This document shows positions 1 through 5,486 of a stretch of DNA of 7,875 bases, piece by piece; the first letter of the stretch is position 1, and every line of letters starts with the position of its first letter. Origin of the DNA: Hellea balneolensis (GTDB taxonomy: Bacteria; Pseudomonadota; Alphaproteobacteria; Caulobacterales; Maricaulaceae); the NCBI GenBank assembly GCA_003233025.1, contig QIKS01000059.1, positions 1-7,875 of the forward strand. Reading direction: 5' to 3'. Made by a program: the position numbers and the translations under genes. Under the pieces are notes generated by a model. It searched no databases. It saw only the letters and a program-made list of their open reading frames with translations, and had not been told where the DNA came from.

Positions 1-1808
1 TCGTCCATACTTAATTTGGCATTGGAAAAACCAATTTGCTTTGCGTCCCCATTGGCGGCACCTGAGAGCGAAAAAGCTTCATAAATTGCCCCTTGCTGTG
101 TGCTTGGCGGCAATTGCGTGCCGCCTAAAGCGGCCAATTGGCGCACGGATGTGATATGTGTGTTGACATTGCCTTGATAGCGAAACCCGTCTCCCATGCT
201 GGCGCTGCCGGTAAAGTCGGCGTTGAGAATCCCGTCTTTCAGGGCGGCTGTGAGTGCGGAAAACTGCAAGGATGTGACCGGGCCTTGTAGCTGACCTTGG
301 GCGGTAAATTCCCCCAAAGCATCGGCGTAAGGAATAGGGATGCCCGATGTTTGGGCGAGGGTTTTTAAGGCCGGTGCCAACAAATTAAACTGGCCATTAA
401 GGCTGATACTTTCGCCTAAAACCACACCCCCTTGATAGCGCGCCGTTAACATCTCGCTTTTGCTGTTGACGTCAAGAGCGGTTATTACGAGCGCATCGGT
501 CGGGCCGCTTATCTGGCCTGAAACTGAAAAATCACCGAGGGCCTTCATTCCTTGCATCTCCGCCAGACCCATTTGATCCATCAATTTGGGGATTGACGGG
601 CTTTGAGCGCTAAATTGACCTTGTAATTGCAGGCTTTCATCGAAGCTGGCCTTGCCGGTATATTCGGCGCTCAGCTGATCGCCTTTGGCAGTTAATTTGA
701 CGTTCTCCGCCTCTGTAAGCGTCCCTTTGCTTTGTAGGTCAGCGGACAGAACAATGGTTTTAAGGGCGGCGGCTTGCGGGATATCGAGTTGGAGAAGGCG
801 TGCGGTTTTAGGGACATCTATGATTGTCATTTGCAAAGCCCCTGTTGCAAATGGGGTCGGAGCAGTGCCAAAATCGCCACTAAATTCAGTGTTGATCAGA
901 TCACTGGCCAGAAAAATTTGTGCGTTTTTGGCTGATAAATTGACGCCGTCATAGCTGATATCGCCTTTAAAATTGGCCGTTTCGGTCAGGGCGCTATAGG
1001 GGTTTTTGATGCCAAAGAGCGCGTCAAATTTGGAAATAGACGGAATTTGGCTTTCGAATTCTGCTTCAAAATTGATGGTTTGGCCGGGGGTGAAGTGGCC
1101 CTTTGTTGCCAGGGTAATCAGGGGGGATTGTAATTGGAGGGTAAATGCGGCGGTTTTTGCGTTCAGGAAATCTGCGGGGGTTTTTAAGGTCAGGCTCAGA
1201 TCTAACGGGATATCATTGACAATCACATCACCCTTGGCGGTAAAGTTTTTATCCATTGCCGGCATGTCGATATGTAGATTTACGGATTTGAGCTCATGAT
1301 GTGTGCCGCTTTGTTCGTCCTTATAGCTAATCTGGCCGTTTTTGAGATTGAAAGCGCCGAGAGCCAGTTGAATATCCGTATAGCGGCCATCGCGGCGAAA
1401 TACTGACGGCTTTTGCCCAGCTTGGCCAAACGCCCAATTTACCTCGCCGGATTTGCTTCTCTCCAATGAGATTTGCGGGCTTACCAAGGTAAATTCCGTG
1501 ATTTCCACTTGCCTTCTGAGTAAAGGAAACAATTTAACCTTGGCCCGCAAGCTGTCCATTTTTGCCAAAGGTACCGTGCTAAACCCTGCTGCATTGGCAA
1601 TGGTGACATGTTCGGCTTCTGCCTGAATGACCGGGAAAACCGACAATTTCACATCGCCTGCAATTTCTACCTTGCGGCCAAGGGATTGCGAAAGCTGGGT
1701 TTCGATTTTATCTTTATAAGCGGCAGCCGGGATCAGGCCGGGCAATATGAGGACGGCCGCCCCGATAAGGGTGATAAATATAACCAGTCCGATAAATAAT
1801 TTACGCAT
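1..1808 (-). CDS. AsmA family protein, N-terminal 602 codons (3' end outside window)
   Basis: The frame is open from an ATG at 1806-1808 to the left edge, giving 602 codons with no stop. It starts MRKLFIGLVIFITLIGAAVL, one inner-membrane anchor at about residues 4-22. An AsmA-type periplasmic region follows, with the typical opening (GRKVEIAGDVKLSVFP at about 40-55, then VTIANAAGF). The rest is beta-rich, and from about residue 309 it is built of repeats of 74-75 residues. AsmA-family proteins are anchored in the inner membrane, span the periplasm, and are linked to outer-membrane assembly and phospholipid transport; I infer the same here. A GGAG Shine-Dalgarno lies 7 nt before the ATG. E. 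coli AsmA is about 617 residues, so this protein, still in mid-repeat at 602, is probably longer. The gene is divergent from the M48 lipoprotein gene. Family assignment is firm; the subfamily is not determined. Confidence 0.9.
   Translation of the reverse strand, partial: MRKLFIGLVIFITLIGAAVLILPGLIPAAAYKDKIETQLSQSLGRKVEIAGDVKLSVFPVIQAEAEHVTIANAAGFSTVPLAKMDSLRAKVKLFPLLRRQVEITEFTLVSPQISLERSKSGEVNWAFGQAGQKPSVFRRDGRYTDIQLALGAFNLKNGQISYKDEQSGTHHELKSVNLHIDMPAMDKNFTAKGDVIVNDIPLDLSLTLKTPADFLNAKTAAFTLQLQSPLITLATKGHFTPGQTINFEAEFESQIPSISKFDALFGIKNPYSALTETANFKGDISYDGVNLSAKNAQIFLASDLINTEFSGDFGTAPTPFATGALQMTIIDVPKTARLLQLDIPQAAALKTIVLSADLQSKGTLTEAENVKLTAKGDQLSAEYTGKASFDESLQLQGQFSAQSPSIPKLMDQMGLAEMQGMKALGDFSVSGQISGPTDALVITALDVNSKSEMLTARYQGGVVLGESISLNGQFNLLAPALKTLAQTSGIPIPYADALGEFTAQGQLQGPVTSLQFSALTAALKDGILNADFTGSASMGDGFRYQGNVNTHITSVRQLAALGGTQLPPSTQQGAIYEAFSLSGAANGDAKQIGFSNAKLSMD
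309..884 (-). repeat. Coding repeats of 74-75 residues in the AsmA-like protein
   Basis: Translated repeats begin at residues 309, 383, 458 and 532; the span given here covers the first units, and the last runs on towards the window edge. Each opens with an aromatic residue and mostly a T/S/Q-G (FSGDFG, YTGKAS, YQGGVV, FTGSAS). A G-x-F/L/V beta segment follows, then a P..L..L segment (IPKLMDQMGL, LKTLAQTSGI), and later an L/S-x-G-x-x-x-G segment (SGQISGP, QGQLQGP). The regular spacing suggests a repeated beta-sheet module, as expected for the groove-forming architecture of AsmA-like lipid-transport proteins. The repeat boundaries are my own alignment by eye. Confidence 0.65.
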
Positions 1809-1827
1809 GTATAATCTCCGTCCGCCC

Positions 1828-1833
1828 ATCATA
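1828..1833 (-). promoter_or_regulatory. Possible -10 element for the AsmA-family gene
   Basis: On the minus strand the hexamer is TATGAT, a good match to the sigma-70 -10 consensus. It would place the transcription start about 12 nt before the ATG, just ahead of the GGAG ribosome site. No convincing -35 lies at 16-18 nt, so this is tentative. Confidence 0.3.
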
Positions 1834-1915
1834 ACACAAATGGGGTCATAACCATATTCACAATAGCGCTGAACGGCAGATGAATTTCTGTCTGTATTTT
1901 TGTGCCGCAATAAAC

Positions 1916-1921
1916 TATAAT
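1916..1921 (+). promoter_or_regulatory. Candidate -10 box for the M48 lipoprotein gene
   Basis: A perfect TATAAT lies about 40 bp before the ATG at 1963, in the 154-bp divergent region shared with the AsmA-family gene. The best -35 at 17-18 nt spacing is poor (CTGTAT at 1892-1897), so the promoter may need an activator or use another sigma factor. Confidence 0.4.
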
Positions 1922-1951
1922 AATAAGATCGGGGAGTTGCAGCTAGAAAGC

Positions 1952-1957
1952 GAGGGA
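1952..1957 (+). promoter_or_regulatory. Ribosome binding site deciding the M48 start
   Basis: GAGGGA ends 5 nt before the ATG at 1963. The internal ATG at 2017 (MLTKRK...) would give a more typical lipoprotein signal peptide, but its purine stretch is only about 1 nt away, too close. This supports the upstream start. Confidence 0.55.
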
Positions 1958-1962
1958 CGAAT

Positions 1963-2895
1963 ATGTGTATTTATCATCAGGAAAACGAGAAGACCAAAGA
2001 CCCTGCCGTCAAGGACATGTTGACCAAACGCAAAATGGTGCAAGCCCTGGCCGCAGGCGGCGCGCTTAGCTTGGCCGGGCCCGCACTTTCAGGGTGTGTG
2101 ACCAATCCGGAAACAGGTGCGTCGCAGCTTCTCTTGATCGGTGAGGGGCAATTGAGCCAAATGGCGGCTCAATCCTGGGCGCAAGCCAAGAAAACGCAAA
2201 AATTATCCACGGATCCTCGTTATACCAAGCGGCTGGCCAATATTGGCGGACGGATTGCCCAAGGTTCGGGTCGGGCTGATCAGGCTTGGGATTTTGCCGT
2301 ATTTGATTCTGACACGAGAAATGCCTTTGTGCTGCCGGGCAACCGGGTTGGATTTTATCGCGGCATGATGGATTTCGCCGGTAGTGATGACCAAATTGCG
2401 GCGATTATGGGCCATGAAGTTGGCCATGTGGCAGGCCGTCACGCGCAAGAAAGGGTCAGCCAGCAAATGGCCGGGCAAATCGGACTTGCTGTTGGAGGTG
2501 TTGTCGGGGCGAGCCAATTTGGCAAGCGCTGTAAAAGTTTGAGAGGGGCGGAGCAACGCCGCTGTTACCAATCGGCCAACCGCAATTCGCAATTGCTCAA
2601 TGCGGCTATGGGCATGGGATTGACCCTGGGTGTTATTTTGCCGTTTTCGCGTAAACATGAAAGCCAGTCGGATTTATTGGGGGCAAAATATATGCACCGT
2701 TCTGGCTATGATCCTTATCAGGCGGTTAAGCTTTGGGAAAAAATGGCCGAGGCCAGCCCGGCGCGTCAGCCAGAGCTTTTGTCAACCCACCCCGACCCGG
2801 CTCGCCGGGCGCGTGATTTGCACAATTATATCAGTTATCAGGAACAACTGGGGTCTCAAGGCTGGCAAAACATAAAATCGCCAAAGCGAAGCTAG
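1963..2895 (+). CDS. M48-family zinc metalloprotease, predicted lipoprotein (LoiP/BepA-like)
   Basis: This 310-residue protein carries the M48 zinc site HEVGH at 151-155 (His151, Glu152 and His155). The downstream third ligand is Glu233 in HESQSD, with Asp237 in the usual ExxxD arrangement. A late STHPDPARR segment at 274-282 is typical of the family. The N-terminus has a basic stretch (KRK, 22-24), a hydrophobic run and the lipobox LSGC at 42-45, so Cys45 should be lipidated and the enzyme should face the periplasm. TNPETGASQLLLIGEGQLSQ after the lipobox is characteristic of the alphaproteobacterial M48 group. Relatives such as LoiP and BepA degrade misfolded envelope proteins; the substrate here is unknown. 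Residues 186-208 form a polar insert with Cys190 and Cys201, possibly a disulfide. The 18-residue pre-sequence before MLTKRK is unusual; if translation starts at 2017 the protein has 292 residues. Confidence 0.93.
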   Translation: MCIYHQENEKTKDPAVKDMLTKRKMVQALAAGGALSLAGPALSGCVTNPETGASQLLLIGEGQLSQMAAQSWAQAKKTQKLSTDPRYTKRLANIGGRIAQGSGRADQAWDFAVFDSDTRNAFVLPGNRVGFYRGMMDFAGSDDQIAAIMGHEVGHVAGRHAQERVSQQMAGQIGLAVGGVVGASQFGKRCKSLRGAEQRRCYQSANRNSQLLNAAMGMGLTLGVILPFSRKHESQSDLLGAKYMHRSGYDPYQAVKLWEKMAEASPARQPELLSTHPDPARRARDLHNYISYQEQLGSQGWQNIKSPKRS

Positions 2896-2917
2896 CTAGA
2901 TTTTATTTGGTGTTTTA

Positions 2918-2935
2918 TTTGCCTAAATGGGCAAA
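2918..2935 (+). other. Small hairpin after the M48 gene
   Basis: TTTGCC and GGCAAA form a perfect 6-bp inverted repeat around a 6-nt loop, 23 nt past the M48 stop. No T-run follows on either strand, so it is not a canonical intrinsic terminator. It may protect the 3' end of the M48 mRNA. Confidence 0.35.
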
Positions 2936-2943
2936 CTAAGCCT

Positions 2944-2971
2944 TGCAGGCGCGCAAGCTTGCGGCTAAGTT
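2944..2971 (+). promoter_or_regulatory. Possible tRNA-His promoter containing a 12-bp palindrome
   Basis: TTGCAG (2944-2949) and TAAGTT (2966-2971) are separated by 16 nt and followed by a GC-rich stretch (CGCGCCGCGC). Such GC-rich discriminators are common at stringently controlled stable-RNA promoters. The spacer contains the perfect palindrome CGCAAGCTTGCG at 2952-2963. Both hexamers are only moderate matches to consensus. Confidence 0.35.
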
Positions 2972-2996
2972 TCGCGCCGCGCAACAACGCGATTAT

Positions 2997-3073
2997 GCCG
3001 CCTTAGCTCAGTTGGTTAGAGCGCTGGCTTGTGGAGCCAGAGGTCCTTGGTTCGAGACCAAGAGGCGGTACCA
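2997..3073 (+). tRNA. tRNA-His (anticodon GTG)
   Basis: A full cloverleaf can be folded. The acceptor strands are GCCGCCT (2997-3003) and AGGCGGT (3063-3069); the D arm is GCTC/GAGC with loop AGTTGGTTA. The anticodon stem CTGGC/GCCAG encloses TTGTGGA, giving anticodon GTG for histidine codons. The variable loop is AGGTC and the T stem CTTGG/CCAAG encloses TTCGAGA. CCA is encoded at 3071-3073. Position -1 of the gene (2996) is T, the first pair is G1:U72, and the discriminator is A73. Most bacterial tRNA-His has an encoded G-1 opposite C73; lack of that feature, with U72 and A73, is the known alphaproteobacterial variant, read by a matching divergent HisRS. The anticodon makes the identity certain. 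No integrase gene is visible beside it. Confidence 0.97.
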
Positions 3074-3087
3074 TTCTTATATCTCAC

Positions 3088-3152
3088 GGCAAGTTCGCTG
3101 CGCTCACGCCTCCGATGGGCGCGCATTCGCGCGGCGCCCGGTCGGGCTTGCC
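3088..3152. repeat. GC-rich palindromic block bounded by inverted GGCAAG/CTTGCC
   Basis: GGCAAG (3088-3093) and CTTGCC (3147-3152) bound a GC-rich block. Inside it GGGCGC (3117-3122) and GCGCCC (3134-3139) form a further 6-bp inverted repeat. The block begins 15 bp after the CCA end of the tRNA and could fold in its 3' trailer. No T-run follows, so it is not a standard intrinsic terminator. It may be a copy of a dispersed palindromic repeat. Confidence 0.45.
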
Positions 3153-3211
3153 TCACGATGTTCGGTACGGGGGGCGTGCGGATAGTTTCTTAAAAAAATA
3201 CAAAACTAATT

Positions 3212-3231
3212 TCTCCCTCTTTTAAGGGAGA
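3212..3231. repeat. Hairpin TCTCCCT/AGGGAGA
   Basis: A perfect 7-bp stem encloses loop CTTTTA. On the minus strand it is followed, after about 17 nt, by a run of seven T. That is too far for a classical terminator, and no minus-strand gene is present here. CTCCCT...AGGGAG hairpins of this kind are common dispersed intergenic sequences in proteobacteria. Confidence 0.45.
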
Positions 3232-3293
3232 GGGTGTTATTATGTTCTCTTTAGCGTGTCCCTCGTACCCGCCTTCCCTCCGTGGCAGGGCAA

Positions 3294-3318
3294 GGTTTAG
3301 GGCTCTTTGCCCTAAACC
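3294..3318. repeat. Perfect 10-bp-stem hairpin
   Basis: GGTTTAGGGC and GCCCTAAACC are exact reverse complements around the 5-nt loop TCTTT. A stable structure would form on either strand. No U-tract follows on the plus strand (GTGAAGCC), which argues for a repeat element or RNA-stabilising hairpin rather than a terminator. Confidence 0.6.
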
Positions 3319-3323
3319 GTGAA

Positions 3324-3337
3324 GCCCGTGAACGGGC
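3324..3337. repeat. Small GCCCG/CGGGC tetraloop hairpin
   Basis: A 5-bp GC stem encloses loop TGAA. It lies 5 nt after the 10-bp hairpin and 12 nt before the tandem repeats, so the three structures form one compact cluster. Confidence 0.4.
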
Positions 3338-3349
3338 GAATGCCACAAG

Positions 3350-3409
3350 CATTCGAAACAGAATAAAGCCATTCGAAACAGAATAACTCCATTCGAAAAA
3401 GAACAAACC
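3350..3409. repeat. Three tandem 20-bp repeats (CATTCGAAA core)
   Basis: Units at 3350-3369, 3370-3389 and 3390-3409 share CATTCGAAACAGAATAA with a variable 3-nt end. The first two match over 17 of 20 bases and the third is more diverged. Each contains the palindrome TTCGAA. The period of 20 is about two helical turns, so the TTCGAA copies lie on the same DNA face. The array ends 62 bp before the DUF2336 start, so it could be a regulatory array or simple repeat slippage. Confidence 0.75.
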
Positions 3410-3458
3410 CAACCTTCATAAACACTTCTTTCATGATCTAGCTCTAGCAATAAGGATG

Positions 3459-3463
3459 AAGGA
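3459..3463 (+). promoter_or_regulatory. Ribosome binding site deciding the DUF2336 start
   Basis: AAGGA lies 8 nt before the ATG at 3472. An in-frame TTG at 3466 would be only 2 nt away, so ATG 3472 is preferred. Confidence 0.65.
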
Positions 3464-3471
3464 ATTTGGTT

Positions 3472-4620
3472 ATGCACGCTTCAAAACTGTCCATACGCTC
3501 GGAAGATATAGAACGGTTGGTTTCCCACCCCAAGCGCGATGTTCGTGCGGCAGTGGCGCAAAAAATTTGCCGCGAAATTAAAGATAAGGCGCTCTCAGTG
3601 CGCGAGCAGGAAATCACCCGCCGCATTCTTCAGCTGATCATCAAAGATGCGGCGTCCATGGTGCGCCGGGCTTTGGCGATTACCTTGAAAAACTCACCGA
3701 ATTTACCGCCAGATATTGCACGCCAACTCATTCGTGATGTGGACAGTATCGCGACGCCGGTATTAACCCATTCCCCCGTCTTGACGGACGAAGATTTGCT
3801 AGAAATTTTACGCTCAAAAGCGGCGGCAAAAATGATGGCGATAAGTAAACGTAATGTGCTTAACACAGATATGGTTTCAGCTATTATCCGCTACGGGGAT
3901 AGCCGGGTTGTCGCGTCGGTGGCGGCCAATGACGGCGCGCAAATTGACGCACAAATGGGTGCGCACATGCTGGATAAATTCCACGACAATGATCTGGTCA
4001 AAGAAGGGTTTATCGCCCGGCGGGATTTGCCACCTTTATTGGTTGAGAAACTTATCACCATGGTCAGCGCACAAACTGCACGGCGATTGCACGAAAAACA
4101 TGAAGTGCCTTTGGAAATTGCGATCGATATTGCCCGTAATACCTGCGAACGGGCCAGTGTGGATTTTGTCGCCCAAAGTTGGTTGAGCCGCGATATGGCT
4201 GCATTTGTCAGCAGGCTGGCGCGCGAAGACCGCTTAACATCGTCCTTGATTATTCGCGCCGCTTGTTGCGGGCAAATGCGGTTTGTAGAATATGCTCTGG
4301 CCGAGCGGGCTGATATCAGCTTGGGCAAGGCGGCATTAATGGTGCATGATAGCGGCCCCTTTGGGTTGAAAGCTTTGTGTAAGCGGGCAGAATTAACAGA
4401 AATGCAGTTCGTGATTTTAAGGGCCAGTGTTGTTATTTACCGCGATTTTGAGATGAAAGGCCACATGCGTTCCAAGGCCGAGTACCAAAACCTTATGTTG
4501 GAACGCATTTTGACACTGCCTTTGACATTCGAAGATGCGGATAGGGAGTATTTGTTCGAGCGGTTGGATAAAAGGGAGCAAGAACCGATTGAGCCGGTTG
4601 ATCTCCCGGTTGGTTTTTAA
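3472..4620 (+). CDS. DUF2336 domain protein (HEAT-like helical repeats)
   Basis: This 382-residue protein appears entirely alpha-helical, soluble and without signal peptide or membrane segment. The N-terminal part has HEAT-like repeats: [15 protein letters not shown] (about 18-32), [21 protein letters not shown] (about 59-79) and [23 protein letters not shown] (about 91-113). The last, with its [14 protein letters not shown] pattern, is a hallmark of DUF2336, a family found mostly in Alphaproteobacteria whose biochemical role is not settled. The repeats suggest a protein-protein interaction scaffold (inference). The C-terminal half (about 215-360) has further helical pairs and ends in an acidic, proline-containing tail ([12 protein letters not shown]). 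No enzymatic motif is seen. The gene follows the repeat-rich spacer alone and meets NAD kinase tail to tail with a 4-bp overlap. Confidence 0.85.
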   Translation: MHASKLSIRSEDIERLVSHPKRDVRAAVAQKICREIKDKALSVREQEITRRILQLIIKDAASMVRRALAITLKNSPNLPPDIARQLIRDVDSIATPVLTHSPVLTDEDLLEILRSKAAAKMMAISKRNVLNTDMVSAIIRYGDSRVVASVAANDGAQIDAQMGAHMLDKFHDNDLVKEGFIARRDLPPLLVEKLITMVSAQTARRLHEKHEVPLEIAIDIARNTCERASVDFVAQSWLSRDMAAFVSRLAREDRLTSSLIIRAACCGQMRFVEYALAERADISLGKAALMVHDSGPFGLKALCKRAELTEMQFVILRASVVIYRDFEMKGHMRSKAEYQNLMLERILTLPLTFEDADREYLFERLDKREQEPIEPVDLPVGF

Positions 4621-5405
4621 TTTGAGAACTGTTCGCGCAGGATTTTTTCGTCCAACTCATGCCCTTCGTCAAACATCAAGGTCAGGGTGATATCGGCGGC
4701 TTGCTCGACAATCACCTCACGCACATCTCTAAACTCGCTGCTATCAGCGACGGCACTGACGGGACGTTTGTCGGCCCCCAGGATTTCAAATCTGACTTGG
4801 GCTGTGTTTTTAAGCAAAGCGCCGCGCCAACGCCGTGGCCGAAAGGCGCTGATGGGGGTCAGGGCCAAAACATCCGACCCTAAAGGGATAACCGGGCCGT
4901 GGGCCGATAGATTATAGGCGGTGGAGCCTGCCGGTGTTGCGACTAATATCCCGTCGGCTATCAGCCGCTCCATGCGAACTTCACCGTCAATATGAATGCG
5001 GATATGAGCGGCTTGCCTTGTTTGGCGCAATAAAGAAATTTCATTAATCGCCAGTGCTTTCTGTTCGCCGCCTTTGGTTATCGCGGTCATTTGTAGCGGT
5101 TTTATTTTCGCCGCTTTGGCTTTGTGCAAGCGTTCGCGTAAGCCTTCAATGACAAATTGGTTCATCAAAAAACCGATCGTTCCCTGGTTCATTCCGTAAA
5201 TTGGCAAACCTTTACGTATAAGGCTGATATGGCGGCGCAAGCTTTCCAGCATAAAACCATCCCCGCCCAAAGCGACAATGACATGAGCATGGGCCGGGTC
5301 ACAATTGCCGTAGCGCTCGACCAGGATCTGAAATTGCTTTCTGGCTTCGGCTTTATCCACGCACAGAAAGGCTATTTTTTCAAAAGAATGCTGTTTTTTC
5401 GCCAT
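4617..5405 (-). CDS. nadK: NAD kinase (ATP/polyphosphate NAD+ 2'-kinase)
   Basis: This 262-residue protein phosphorylates NAD+ to NADP+ in the cytoplasm and is normally the only route to NADP. The signature motifs are all present and in order: GGDG at 47-50 in [12 protein letters not shown] (catalytic Asp49), [15 protein letters not shown] at 70-84, the NE dipeptide at 121-122 (NEISLLR), and the glycine-rich [20 protein letters not shown] at 151-170. [18 protein letters not shown] (171-188) follows as expected. The length suits the short alphaproteobacterial form, which lacks the N-terminal extension of many bacterial homologues. AGGA lies 8 nt before the ATG at 5403-5405. The gene is divergent from the beta-barrel gene and convergent with DUF2336. 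Nothing suggests loss of function. Confidence 0.96.
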   Translation of the reverse strand: MAKKQHSFEKIAFLCVDKAEARKQFQILVERYGNCDPAHAHVIVALGGDGFMLESLRRHISLIRKGLPIYGMNQGTIGFLMNQFVIEGLRERLHKAKAAKIKPLQMTAITKGGEQKALAINEISLLRQTRQAAHIRIHIDGEVRMERLIADGILVATPAGSTAYNLSAHGPVIPLGSDVLALTPISAFRPRRWRGALLKNTAQVRFEILGADKRPVSAVADSSEFRDVREVIVEQAADITLTLMFDEGHELDEKILREQFSN

Positions 5406-5426
5406 AATTTATTTCCTGCCAAAACT

Positions 5427-5456
5427 ATATAACATTTGACGCCGACAACAAGCCAA
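5427..5456 (-). promoter_or_regulatory. Candidate promoter for nadK
   Basis: Read on the minus strand, TTGGCT (5451-5456) and TTATAT (5427-5432) are 18 nt apart, about 20 nt before the nadK ATG. Both are partial matches to sigma-70 consensus. Confidence 0.4.
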
Positions 5457-5464
5457 GTCTAAAT
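5436..5464 (+). promoter_or_regulatory. Candidate promoter for the outer-membrane protein gene
   Basis: TTGACG (5436-5441) is a strong -35 match. The -10 is weak: TCTAAA at 16-nt spacing or CTAAAT at 17. It overlaps the divergent nadK promoter, so the two may compete for polymerase. Confidence 0.35.
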
Positions 5465-5486
5465 GATATAGGGGAGGGATGATAAA

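Larger units (their letters stand above)
3074..3471. other. Gene-free, repeat-rich spacer between tRNA-His and the DUF2336 gene
   Basis: About 400 bp carries no ORF with recognisable protein features. The left part (about 3088-3180) is GC-rich and palindromic. The right part is AT-richer and contains a 7-bp-stem hairpin, a perfect 10-bp-stem hairpin, a 5-bp tetraloop hairpin and three tandem 20-bp repeats, each listed separately. The composition shift and stacked palindromes look like a mosaic of small dispersed intergenic elements. The promoter of the DUF2336 gene should lie towards the right end, but I see no convincing -35/-10 pair. Confidence 0.6.

Noticed and set aside
685..1299. Plus-strand ORFs of 89 and 97 codons at 685-954 and 1006-1299
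   Set aside because: Both are antisense to the continuous AsmA reading frame and have no recognisable domains or ribosome sites.
1608..1799. Plus-strand 63-codon ORF
   Set aside because: It is the shadow of the AsmA N-terminal membrane and domain region on the opposite strand.
2203..2658. Minus-strand 151-codon ORF
   Set aside because: It lies entirely antisense to the M48 protease, whose zinc motifs prove the plus frame.
2997..3073. Integration (att) site of a genomic island at the tRNA 3' end
   Set aside because: No integrase and no duplicated tRNA 3' fragment is found downstream in the window.
2943..3225. Two overlapping plus-strand ORFs across the tRNA (80 and 64 codons)
   Set aside because: They translate the tRNA-His gene itself; the peptide LAQLVRALACGARGPWFET is a well-known tRNA artefact.
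3350..3409. CRISPR-like array
   Set aside because: The three 20-bp units are contiguous with no spacers, and no cas gene is present.
3466..3468. TTG start for the DUF2336 protein
   Set aside because: It is only 2 nt from the AAGGA site, while the ATG at 3472 has proper spacing.
3190..3477. Minus-strand 95-codon ORF in the repeat-rich spacer
   Set aside because: It reads through the hairpins and tandem repeats; the PSPLKEGE and PRREGGYEGHA stretches are translations of the palindromic elements, with no protein-like domain.
3891..4328. Minus-strand 145-codon ORF inside the DUF2336 gene
   Set aside because: It is antisense to a recognised family and its basic, Ser/Ala-rich composition is typical of a shadow frame.
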